Below, in pieces: positions 1 to 5,684 of a stretch of DNA of 7,579 bases. The notes under the pieces were generated by a model. That model saw only the letters and a program-made list of their open reading frames with translations, did no database searches and had not been told where the DNA came from. Source of the DNA: Gammaproteobacteria bacterium. Lineage in GTDB: Bacteria > Pseudomonadota > Gammaproteobacteria > UBA6429 > Thiohalophilaceae. The stretch covers positions 1 through 7,579 of the forward strand of contig JAHEDA010000115.1 of assembly GCA_024641445.1 (NCBI GenBank), in the 5' to 3' direction. A program made the translations under genes and the position numbers. Every line of letters begins with the position of its first letter. Position 1 is the first letter of the stretch.

Positions 1-1197
1 GGGCACACCTCTGGTGACAAGCTGCTCACGATTGTGGCGCAGCGCCTGCGTAGCTGTCTGCGTAAGGAGGACATCGCCGCGCGCCTGGGTGGGGATGAGT
101 TTGTGGTCGTACTCAATGACCTTGGTTCAGATGGTGTGACGGCGAAGATCCAGGCCCGGCGTATTTTCGATGAGATTTGCTATAAGCTGACCGAGCCGAT
201 GGATATTGCCAATCGTCAGATCCACATCACCTCCAGTGTAGGGGCGACACTATTTCCCTCTGACGATGCCGCTGCCGAGGACCTGCTCAAGCAGGTCGAT
301 ATCGCCATGTATCAGGCCAAGGAACAGGGTCGCAATGTCCTCGTGATGTATGAGAAGGACATGCAGGAGCGGGTGCAGAATCTCATCACCCTGGAAGACG
401 ATCTGCGTCAGGCCCTCGAACAAGATCAACTTCTCTTACATTACCAGCCACAGGCCGACCATGATGGTTCCGTTTGGGGGGTCGAGGCCCTGGTCCGCTG
501 GCAGCACCCACGCCGCGGTCTACTCGGTCCATTGGAGTTTATTCCCTTCGCGGAAGAGAATAATTTAATTATCCCGCTGGGGCGCTGGATCGTGACGGCG
601 GCGCTCAGGCAATTAAGGGCGTGGGAGGAAATGGCGGCGACAGGCACGATACCGCGTGTCCCGATCATGGCTATCAACATCAGTCCGCGTGAGTTTGCCC
701 AGACAGATTTCGTCAGCCGATTCACCCATATCGTGCATGAGGTAGGTGTGGCGCCGGGAAATATCGAGATCGAGATTACCGAGAATCTGCTGATTGCCAA
801 TATTGATGACGCCGTCAACAAGATGCGTGAGCTTAGTGAACTGGGCATCAAGCTGGCGATCGATGATTTCGGCACGGGTTATTCCTCCATGCGCTACTTA
901 CAGAAATTGCACCTGCACAAAATCAAGATCGATCGATCCTTCGTCATCGACATCAGTGAGCATGCCGGAAGTACCGCCGTGGTGGAGGCCATTATCGCCA
1001 TGGGCCGAAGCCTGTGTCTGGAGGTGGTCGCCGAGGGGGTCGAGACAGCGGAGCAGTTGCAACACCTTTCGCAGCTTGGGTGTGTGCGTTATCAGGGCTA
1101 TTTCTTCAGCCGACCAATCAAGAGCGATGACCTCACCAGCCTGCTCGCCAAGCCATCCATGGCCGCTTACAGCACCGTGACCAACGAGACCGGTTAA
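1..1197 (+). CDS. GGDEF-EAL cyclic di-GMP signalling protein (5' end missing)
   Basis: The reading frame is open from base 1, so the GTG at 34 is internal and the gene starts before the window. The visible part begins with GHTSGDKLL, inside a GGDEF domain. The GGDEF signature is intact (bases 88-102) and is preceded by RKED with exactly five residues between, which is the RxxD product-inhibition site of diguanylate cyclases. An EAL domain follows: EAL at 484-492, NIS near 676, EIEITEN at 766-786, DDFGTG at 862-879, KIDRSF from 925, EGVET from 1033 and YQGYFFSRP from 1090. All the usual metal-binding and catalytic positions of c-di-GMP phosphodiesterases are present. By sequence both making and breaking c-di-GMP are possible; which dominates cannot be told. 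Any N-terminal sensory or PAS/membrane domain, and the first part of GGDEF, are outside the window. The C terminus ends soon after EAL, as is normal for the family. Confidence 0.97.
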   Translation, partial: GHTSGDKLLTIVAQRLRSCLRKEDIAARLGGDEFVVVLNDLGSDGVTAKIQARRIFDEICYKLTEPMDIANRQIHITSSVGATLFPSDDAAAEDLLKQVDIAMYQAKEQGRNVLVMYEKDMQERVQNLITLEDDLRQALEQDQLLLHYQPQADHDGSVWGVEALVRWQHPRRGLLGPLEFIPFAEENNLIIPLGRWIVTAALRQLRAWEEMAATGTIPRVPIMAINISPREFAQTDFVSRFTHIVHEVGVAPGNIEIEITENLLIANIDDAVNKMRELSELGIKLAIDDFGTGYSSMRYLQKLHLHKIKIDRSFVIDISEHAGSTAVVEAIIAMGRSLCLEVVAEGVETAEQLQHLSQLGCVRYQGYFFSRPIKSDDLTSLLAKPSMAAYSTVTNETG

Positions 1198-1222
1198 CCT
1201 CGCGCCAGAAAAACGCTAGAAT
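1194..1222 (+). promoter_or_regulatory. Candidate sigma70 promoter for the methyltransferase gene
   Basis: TTAACC (1194-1199) and TAGAAT (1217-1222) are separated by 17 nt. They match TTGACA at 4 of 6 and TATAAT at 5 of 6 positions. The -35 box overlaps the TAA stop of the GGDEF-EAL gene and lies in the palindrome GGTTAACC (1192-1199). Transcription would start near 1229, leaving a leader of roughly 28 nt before the GTG at 1257. This suggests the methyltransferase has its own promoter. The call rests on pattern only. Confidence 0.5.
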
Positions 1223-1256
1223 CAGCGCCTGTCCTTCTACTCCCAAGGGTTCCCCG

Positions 1257-2060
1257 GTGAAGAAACCAAAGAATGATCGCGCCCTGCGCTTTTACAACGA
1301 GGTGCTGGGTCTGCCGCACCTGCACTATGGCATGTGGCAGGCGAACGACGAACTGACCCTTGCCAACCTCAAGATCGCACAAAAGCGTTACGAAGACCTG
1401 CTGGCGGAAAACATTCCAAAGGATGTGAAGCTAACGCTGGAGGCGGGTTGTGGCACCGGCGCGATGTGGGAGCGCATGCTCGACATGGGGCTGGAGGCCG
1501 AGGCCCTCTCGCCCGACGTCAATCAGATGGAAATGCTGACGAAGAAATTCAAGGCACCGTTTCACTTCCATCGATTTGAGGACTTCACCCCGACCAAATA
1601 CTACGACATGGTATTGATGAGCGAGTCGTGTCAATACATCCCTCTGGATCAACTCTTTAGCAATGTTATCCGCTCACTGCGCCCGCAAGGGTATTGGATG
1701 GTGTGCGACTATTTTGTTCGTGACAATGCCAGCGGTGTGATGTCGAAGAGCGGCCACAACTACAACGAGTTCATGCGACGCGCCAAGGCAAACGGTTTCA
1801 GGCTACTCAAGGAACAAGACATTACCGTCGAGACTACCCGCACGCTTGATTTTTCCAAGGACCTGGTCACGCGCGGGCGTATCGGTTTTGATCTGCTGAC
1901 GGAGCGCTTCCGCGAAGACCATCCGTGGATTACAGGCGTCATTGCGCGCCTGTTCCGCAAGAAGCTCCGCAAGCTGGATGCGAGCCTTGAGTTACTGGAT
2001 GGTGAGAAATTCCGCGCCAATAAGAAATATGTCTTTCTGTTGTTCCAGCGCGGTGGATAA
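1257..2060 (+). CDS. Class I SAM-dependent methyltransferase
   Basis: This is a 267-aa soluble protein. The GTG start is preceded by AAGGG (1245-1249) at 7 nt spacing. Residues 61-68, LEAGCGTG, are the glycine-rich motif I that binds S-adenosylmethionine in Rossmann-type methyltransferases. VLMSESCQYIP (about residues 119-129) fits the motif IV region, and LRPQGYWMVCDYF fits the later core strand where 'L+PGG' is usual. The N-terminal HLHYGMW resembles the segment before the SAM core in small-molecule, lipid and sterol-type methyltransferases, and SESxQYI is also seen in that broad group. The substrate cannot be named from sequence; a lipid or quinone-like small molecule is possible but unproven. 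There is no signal peptide or membrane segment, so it should be cytoplasmic. The gene is 59 nt downstream of the GGDEF-EAL gene with its own likely promoter, and converges on the gene at 2150-2788. Confidence 0.88.
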   Translation: MKKPKNDRALRFYNEVLGLPHLHYGMWQANDELTLANLKIAQKRYEDLLAENIPKDVKLTLEAGCGTGAMWERMLDMGLEAEALSPDVNQMEMLTKKFKAPFHFHRFEDFTPTKYYDMVLMSESCQYIPLDQLFSNVIRSLRPQGYWMVCDYFVRDNASGVMSKSGHNYNEFMRRAKANGFRLLKEQDITVETTRTLDFSKDLVTRGRIGFDLLTERFREDHPWITGVIARLFRKKLRKLDASLELLDGEKFRANKKYVFLLFQRGG

Positions 2061-2149
2061 ATGACCGTTGCAAATTGTCGCGAGAACGAATGGAGCCGTT
2101 GTCTAGCAGGTAGAGGGTTATAACTTCGGCGCCGTTATTTTAAATCGAT
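2061..2149. other. Convergent intergenic spacer, no clear terminator
   Basis: This 89-nt gap separates two convergent genes. TAAC (2121-2124) and GTTA (2134-2137) can pair around a GC-rich centre and are followed by TTTTAAA, but the stem is only 4 bp with mismatches inside. It is at best a poor intrinsic terminator for the methyltransferase gene. Confidence 0.25.
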
Positions 2150-2788
2150 CTAACGCAGCACCCGCAGTTCCTTCAATAAGACAACCTCGCACGCCCCCGC
2201 GCCAGTGTCCTCGCGGCTGAGTGATGTATTGAGTTTCGAACCTGCCGGGTTGACCAGATTCACCAGATAACCCCGCAGCTCAACTATCTCATCTCGACCC
2301 ACAGCTTGCAGCGCCTTGGCCAGCTCAAGGCTGGTGGGGATCATGTGCATGTTGGTGCTATGAGTATCGATGTCGTGGCGTGGGATGGGAAAGTGCTCTA
2401 CCCGCCAGAAATAAAACCGACCGTACTGGCTAATCTTGATCTCACGCAGGACCTCATCGCGCGCCATGGGGCCCCACCCCAATGCAAGGTCGACGGGCAT
2501 GAGTTTGCTTTCCTCTCCGCGCGAATAGTGTTCTGCACCGAGCACTCGTGCCTGTAACTGGATCGAGGCGACGGGAGTAATGCGAAATCCCTTCCACTCA
2601 GAAGGAGCAAATTCTTTAGTGAGTGTGCGCTGCACCGGGTCCTGCTCCAGGTTGAGGGCGGATCGGGTAATTTCACTATCGTCGATAGGCACATCCACCA
2701 CGACGAGGCTTCGTGAAAAATAGACATAAGCCCCCAGCACTATGAAGGAAAGAAATACAAACTGCCTTGTCGAGAGGGGTATTTGCAT
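2150..2788 (-). CDS. Conserved-looking membrane-anchored protein of unknown function
   Basis: The product is 212 aa. Residues 8-26 form one hydrophobic stretch (FVFLSFIVLGAYVYF and neighbours) after a short N terminus with one arginine, so it is probably an inner-membrane anchor or uncleaved signal with the rest in the periplasm. The soluble part has features that look constrained: ARVLGAEHYSRGEESKLMPVDLALGWG, a run of aromatic residues in QYGRFYFWRVEHFPIP, and a C-terminal SLSREDTGAGACEVVLL with the only cysteine. I have the impression of similar uncharacterised proteobacterial proteins, but recognise no named domain and infer no reaction. The ATG at 2788 lacks a good Shine-Dalgarno, so the start is somewhat uncertain, though the hydrophobic segment needs a start near here. 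It is divergent from the DUF302 gene across a 117-nt gap. Confidence 0.8.
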   Translation of the reverse strand: MQIPLSTRQFVFLSFIVLGAYVYFSRSLVVVDVPIDDSEITRSALNLEQDPVQRTLTKEFAPSEWKGFRITPVASIQLQARVLGAEHYSRGEESKLMPVDLALGWGPMARDEVLREIKISQYGRFYFWRVEHFPIPRHDIDTHSTNMHMIPTSLELAKALQAVGRDEIVELRGYLVNLVNPAGSKLNTSLSREDTGAGACEVVLLKELRVLR

Positions 2789-2905
2789 GATCTGGGCGTC
2801 GGATTGGTTGTCGCTCTGGGGTTACAGGTAGTCAAACACTGCTACACTGATAGCTCCTCGATTATTTAAGTAGTGTTCACTGAATTCTTATCATGGAGGT
2901 CGTCT
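2789..2905. promoter_or_regulatory. Divergent promoter region between the unknown membrane protein and the DUF302 operon
   Basis: The two flanking genes point away from each other, so both should start transcription here or be read from further away. The best plus-strand candidate is TTACAG (2822-2827) with TACACT (2843-2848), but the spacer is only 15 nt. A short inverted repeat AGTG-TT-CACT lies at 2872-2881. The clearest element is TGGAGG at 2894-2899, the ribosome binding site of the DUF302 gene. No promoter call is strong. Confidence 0.35.
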
Positions 2906-3406
2906 ATGTCTCTATCGGCGTTTACCCGCCTCGGCTTGATGGTGGTTTGGCTCTTTATACCCCTTACCCTGTCTGCGGCCGTTACCAATATAAAGGTTGA
3001 AGACACTGTAGTTAAAATGCCACTGGCGAAGGGCGTGAGCATGGATGACGCCGTCAACTCCATGAAGCTTCGCGCCAATATCGACAATATGAAACTGGTA
3101 GCGGAGTTGCCATTGTCGAAACAGATCGAGGCCATGGGCAAGAAGGTGCGCCGCATCGACATCTATCAGTTCTGTGACCCCCTCACCGCGCAGACCATGG
3201 TCGAGGCAAATATCAACTTTGCCGCTTATCTACCCTGTCGCATCGCTTTGGTGGAAGACGCCAAGGGGCAGGGCTGGTTGGTGATGATGAATCTGGATAT
3301 ATTGCTGCATGGCACAAATTTGACAACACAGCTCAAGACGCAGGCGGGCAAGGTACGCGATGCCTTGATGGGCATCATGCAGGCTGGTGCCAACGGTGAC
3401 CTCTAG
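2906..3406 (+). CDS. Exported DUF302 domain protein
   Basis: I choose the ATG at 2906, not the in-frame start at 2873, because GGAGG (2895-2899) lies 6 nt before it and translation then begins directly with a signal peptide. The product is 166 aa. Residues 1-25 (MSLSAFTRLGLMVVWLFIPLTLSAA) have a basic residue, a hydrophobic core and a small-residue cleavage site, so the mature protein should be periplasmic. The rest matches the DUF302 pattern: a beta-strand start (VKMPLAKGVSMDDAVNSMKL), then YQFCDPLTAQTMVEANINFAAYLPCRIALVED, where the FC and LPCRIAL parts are typical. Two cysteines, in FCDP and LPCR, could be functional, but the family has no established reaction. The rhodanese gene begins 4 nt after its stop, so the two probably form an operon. 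A role in sulfur-compound handling is inference from that partner. Confidence 0.87.
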   Translation: MSLSAFTRLGLMVVWLFIPLTLSAAVTNIKVEDTVVKMPLAKGVSMDDAVNSMKLRANIDNMKLVAELPLSKQIEAMGKKVRRIDIYQFCDPLTAQTMVEANINFAAYLPCRIALVEDAKGQGWLVMMNLDILLHGTNLTTQLKTQAGKVRDALMGIMQAGANGDL

Positions 3407-3410
3407 GCAA

Positions 3411-3842
3411 ATGAATAAGGACTCAGCATTGAAGACTCTGTCACCCCAGGCGGCCTGGGATTTTTTGGAAGAGAACCCACGGGCAATCCTGGTAGATGTG
3501 CGCTCGCACATGGAGTTTTTGTTCATCGGCCATCCAGCGGGTGCGATTAGCATCCCCTGGATCGATGAGCCGGATTGGGTGGTGAATCCCAACTTCGTGC
3601 GCGAGATCCGGCAGTTGATCCTGGGTGGTTTGTCGCACTTAGGGTCGAGCAGTGATGTGCCCATCTTGCTGATCTGCCGTAGCGGCAAGCGCTCGCATGA
3701 GGCCGGTGAAAAACTCGTCGAAGAAGGCTTCCGTGAGGTCTATAACATCAGCGATGGCTTCGAGGGTGAGCTGGATGATGAGCATCACCGCAGCACCCTG
3801 GGGGGCTGGCGCTTTGCGGGTCTACCATGGGAACAGTGTTAG
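3411..3842 (+). CDS. Single-domain rhodanese-like sulfurtransferase
   Basis: The ATG at 3411 gives 143 aa beginning MNKDSALKTLSPQAAWDFL. An in-frame GTG at 3387 would overlap the upstream gene and adds nothing that looks conserved. The Shine-Dalgarno is weak (AGG close to the start), which fits coupling to the DUF302 gene ending 4 nt earlier. Rhodanese features appear in order: LVDVRSHMEF near residues 27-36, GHPAGAISIPW at 40-50, and the active-site loop CRSGKRS with Cys89 (codon 3675-3677). CRSGxRS is the classic persulfide-carrying loop of sulfurtransferases. The NISDGFEGELDDEHHRSTLGGWRFAGLPW tail is typical of small rhodaneses. No signal peptide is seen, so it should be cytoplasmic, whereas its partner is exported. 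Thiosulfate sulfurtransferase or general persulfide transfer is the likely activity; the physiological donor and acceptor are unknown. Confidence 0.93.
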   Translation: MNKDSALKTLSPQAAWDFLEENPRAILVDVRSHMEFLFIGHPAGAISIPWIDEPDWVVNPNFVREIRQLILGGLSHLGSSSDVPILLICRSGKRSHEAGEKLVEEGFREVYNISDGFEGELDDEHHRSTLGGWRFAGLPWEQC

Positions 3843-3860
3843 ACTTTATAAACACATCTC

Positions 3861-3914
3861 ATTTGTACTACAAATCAATTGATCCTTGTCATGGTCGATC
3901 GAATAACCACGTGG
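3861..3914. repeat. Cluster of four perfect palindromes
   Basis: ATTTGTA-C-TACAAAT (3861-3875) is a perfect 7-1-7 inverted repeat. It is followed by ATCAATTGAT (3874-3883), TCGATCGA (3895-3902) and CCACGTGG (3907-3914). Each is fully self-complementary. The first has the size and symmetry of a dimeric regulator's operator. Packed into 54 bp, they may mark a protein-binding region, but no known consensus is recognised. Confidence 0.55.
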
Positions 3915-3949
3915 CATCCTGAACCGTAGTTCTAAATAGCTGCTACAAA

Positions 3950-4084
3950 ATGGTATCCACCGAACGACTTCTTATTTCTCCGGGAGACGACTCCAGGGAT
4001 GGAGGAGATAGAGTGACGCAGGAAGCCAAAGCCAAAGCCAAAGCTGAAGGTTGGGATGAGGGGATAAATGGCTACCGTTTCTGA
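3950..4084 (+). CDS. Doubtful 44-aa open frame upstream of the coiled-coil gene
   Basis: An ATG at 3950 opens a frame to TGA at 4082-4084. The peptide starts MVSTERLLISPGDDSRDGGD, continues with RVTQEAKAKAKAE and ends GWDEGINGYRF. There is no Shine-Dalgarno before the ATG. The second half, with Ala-Lys repeats and a G-W-x-x-G-I-x-G stretch, faintly recalls the start of ribosome modulation factor-like sequences, but the frame stops where such a domain would continue. It overlaps the GGA-rich region, whose structure explains the base composition as well. It may be no gene, a leader peptide or a remnant; I hold it at low confidence. Confidence 0.15.
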   Translation: MVSTERLLISPGDDSRDGGDRVTQEAKAKAKAEGWDEGINGYRF

Positions 4085-4115
4085 GCATTAGATTTAACAG
4101 AAAAGATAGTAGGAG
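3977..4115 (+). promoter_or_regulatory. GGA-rich leader, candidate CsrA/RsmA-binding region
   Basis: GGA occurs at 3983, 3997, 4001, 4004, 4021, 4054, 4062 and 4112 (first bases), eight times in about 130 nt where about two are expected by chance. CTCC (3991-3994) pairs with GGAG (4001-4004) and exposes AGGGAT in a six-base loop; CAGGGATG matches the CANGGANG form of CsrA sites. TCTC-CGG-GAGA (3977-3987) is a second small stem. CAGGAAG lies at 4019-4025. The last GGA is within the AGGAG Shine-Dalgarno (4111-4115) of the 72-aa gene. Family knowledge: CsrA/RsmA binds several GGA motifs in leaders to block translation, or is titrated by small RNAs rich in them. No terminator is seen before the gene, so a cis leader is more likely than a free small RNA. 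Confidence 0.4.
4023..4044 (+). repeat. Short tandem hexanucleotide repeat
   Basis: AAGCCA is repeated three times (4023-4040) followed by a partial fourth unit, AAGC. It sits inside the GGA-rich leader. In the short open frame 3950-4084 it would read as alternating Ala-Lys. Confidence 0.75.
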
Positions 4116-4122
4116 TTGCAAC

Positions 4123-4341
4123 ATGGTGGTCGCCGCTAATGAAAAACAAGAGCTGCTGAAGAAGCGCGATGAACTGCGTGCACGAATTGAGAAGATCGAG
4201 AAAGACTATCGCCAGGGCCTGGACCCCGACTCTGAAGAACGTGCGCAACAATTGGAGAATGCCGAGGTACAAGCCGGCATTGCCAAGGCAGCGGCAGAAG
4301 AGCTGCGGCGTATTGAGGAAAAACTGGCCAGACTGGCCTGA
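4123..4341 (+). CDS. Small coiled-coil protein resembling DksA/TraR without the zinc finger
   Basis: The product is 72 aa, almost all charged helix. AGGAG (4111-4115) lies 7 nt before the ATG, a strong start. Residues 8-31 form helix one (KQELLKKRDELRARIEKIEKDYRQ), GLDPDS (32-37) is a turn with two aspartates, and residues 38-71 form helix two (EERAQQLENAEVQAGIAKAA, then AEELRRIEEKLARL). The turn and the ERAxxLENxEV start of helix two match the coiled-coil part of TraR/DksA-family proteins, where the acidic tip enters the RNA polymerase secondary channel. In that family helix two runs into GTYGxCxxCG, a four-cysteine zinc finger. Here the protein stops at LARLA, has no cysteine, and the following bases show no finger remnant in another frame. 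It may therefore be a fingerless relative or only a look-alike helical hairpin. The function is unknown; polymerase binding is inference. It is preceded by the GGA-rich leader and converges on the sigma-factor gene. Confidence 0.82.
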   Translation: MVVAANEKQELLKKRDELRARIEKIEKDYRQGLDPDSEERAQQLENAEVQAGIAKAAAEELRRIEEKLARLA

Positions 4342-4436
4342 CTCTTAACATTAAGAATGGGGGCGGATATGTCGTCGATCACTCGTAATAATAACAATTC
4401 CGTCATTTAAAACGCGATCATAAAAATCATTCAACC
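4342..4436. other. Convergent spacer with a small inverted repeat
   Basis: TCTTAA-CA-TTAAGA (4343-4356) is a perfect inverted repeat directly after the stop of the 72-aa gene. It is AT-rich, its loop would be very short and no T tract follows on either strand, so it is not a convincing intrinsic terminator. The remaining bases up to the sigma-factor stop are AT-rich with no recognisable signal. Confidence 0.4.
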
Positions 4437-5684
4437 TTAATTCCTAATCTGGAGTCGCCGCTGTAAAAGTTCTTTCACTGCCGGGGTCGGTGCCGAAAGT
4501 AACGCCTCATCTCGATAACGCTGCGCCGTCACGGTGTCCCCGCTACGTCGGTGCAAATCGGCTAGCACCGCAGCCCATAAATATGAGCCGACCAGCCAAC
4601 TCGGTGGCTCAAATCCCTTAAGCACGTCGAGTCCCGCCGCAGGTCCACGCCATTCTGCCACGGCGACTGCACGATTCAGCTTGTGTAGTGCGGAGGGGGC
4701 GACTCGCTCCAGCAGCGTGTAGCACTCCACGATCCTTTCCCAACGCGTCGCTTGAAATGTGGCGGCGAGACAGTGTTCGGCCGCGATCCCGGCCTCGGCG
4801 TGGTATCTTGAAAAATAATCGCCCTGCGCAGATTTGGACAGGCATTCCAGACCGGCCTGAATTCCCTGTCGATCCCAAAGGGCTCGATCTTGTTCCTCCA
4901 GTAACAGTAAACCGCCGGATGCATCCTGGCGCGAGGTCATGCGTGCCAAGTGCAAGTGCATCAAGGCTAACAGGGCAAATGTTTCCGGCGTTTGACCTAG
5001 CGGGTGCTCCGCCAGAATAGTGGCGAGTCGTAACGCCTCATTACATAGTTCACGGCGGATTGCCAATTCTGCATGCGAAGATAGATAGCCCTCTGTGAAA
5101 AGAAGATAGAGAATCCGGTGCACAGCTGAGAGTCGCGATGAATGTTGTGTTGTCGTCAACCCATCAAGGCGAGGGGGATGTTCCTGTAAACGGCTGCGGG
5201 CACGACTGAGTCGCTTGTAGACATTGGCCTCGCTGGTAAACAGGCGCTGCGCGATTTCCCGAATATTAAAGCCGCAGAGTGTCTTCAGCGCGAACACCAG
5301 CTGTGACTCGTGAGGAATTGCTTCGTCACAGCAGACAAATAGCATTTGCAACAAGTCATCCCGCATTTCTCCTGCCATGAAGATCGCCGGACTGCTCTCA
5401 ATCGCGCCGGTGTCGTCGTTAACATTTTGGTCCAGGATGCGACTGTGGCGCGCTTGTTTGCGCAGGTCGCCAATGAGATTGTTGTGTGCCACCTGAAATA
5501 GCCAGGCCGATGGGTTGTTCGGCAGGCCCCCTACCTTCCATGCCTCAAGTGCGGTCATCAATGCGGACTGAACGGCGTCCTCAACCACATCGAGGTGTTG
5601 CACTCCTACCCGGCACGACAGCATAGCGACAAGCCTGCTGTATTCGTGCCGGAAGAAGTGCTCGACCAACTTGGCCGTGATCAA
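4437..5684 (-). CDS. ECF42-type RNA polymerase sigma factor with C-terminal helical extension
   Basis: This 415-aa protein is about twice the length of a minimal ECF sigma factor. Region 2 is near residues 5-80 (VEHFFRHEYSRLVAMLSCRV, then EDAVQSALMTALEAW, GLPNNPSAWLFQVAHNNLIG, DLRKQ). Region 4 is near 108-168, with the helix-turn-helix in CGFNIREIAQRLFTSEANVYKRLSRARSRL. Residues 185-415 form the extension (DUF6596-like) with YLLFTEGYLSSHAELAIRRE, the repeat-like helices around LNRAVAVAEWRGPAAGLDVL, and DLHRRSGDTVTAQRYRDEAL. These traits, and the DGPF gene directly upstream, are those of group ECF42, in which the extension is known to influence activity and no classical anti-sigma factor is needed. 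It starts at TTG (5684-5682), which overlaps the TGA stop of the DGPF gene; no clear Shine-Dalgarno is seen, so translation is likely coupled. No in-frame ATG gives a complete region 2. Confidence 0.95.
   Translation of the reverse strand: MITAKLVEHFFRHEYSRLVAMLSCRVGVQHLDVVEDAVQSALMTALEAWKVGGLPNNPSAWLFQVAHNNLIGDLRKQARHSRILDQNVNDDTGAIESSPAIFMAGEMRDDLLQMLFVCCDEAIPHESQLVFALKTLCGFNIREIAQRLFTSEANVYKRLSRARSRLQEHPPRLDGLTTTQHSSRLSAVHRILYLLFTEGYLSSHAELAIRRELCNEALRLATILAEHPLGQTPETFALLALMHLHLARMTSRQDASGGLLLLEEQDRALWDRQGIQAGLECLSKSAQGDYFSRYHAEAGIAAEHCLAATFQATRWERIVECYTLLERVAPSALHKLNRAVAVAEWRGPAAGLDVLKGFEPPSWLVGSYLWAAVLADLHRRSGDTVTAQRYRDEALLSAPTPAVKELLQRRLQIRN

Larger units (their letters stand above)
3843..4122. 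other. 280-nt non-coding region with palindrome cluster and GGA-rich leader
   Basis: The gap between the rhodanese gene and the small coiled-coil gene has two halves. The left half (3861-3914) holds four perfect palindromes. The right half (about 3977-4115) is purine-rich, with eight GGA triplets, a short hairpin presenting GGGA in its loop, a hexanucleotide tandem repeat and finally the Shine-Dalgarno AGGAG of the next gene. A TG-C-TACAAA extended -10-like element lies at 3941-3949 without a matching -35, and could start a leader of about 165 nt. No intrinsic terminator is visible after the rhodanese gene. The separate elements are listed below. Confidence 0.6.

Noticed and set aside
441..875. 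Minus-strand open frame of 144 codons
   Set aside because: It lies fully antisense to the EAL domain, whose catalytic residues are all on the plus strand.
2873..2905. Upstream start for the DUF302 gene
   Set aside because: It would add 11 residues before the signal peptide and skip over the GGAGG that is correctly spaced for the ATG at 2906.
3387..3410. Upstream GTG start for the rhodanese
   Set aside because: It overlaps the DUF302 gene, and the extra residues precede the usual beginning of a single-domain rhodanese.
3981..4078. Possible c-di-GMP-I (GEMM) riboswitch, suggested by CAGGG, GACGCA and GGCTACC segments near a c-di-GMP gene
   Set aside because: The AGGGCAAACC core, the GNRA tetraloop stem and the ACGCAAAGCC join are not present in order; only scattered similarities remain.
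4343..4356. TCTTAA-CA-TTAAGA as intrinsic terminator
   Set aside because: The stem is AT-rich, the loop is too short and no T tract follows on either strand.
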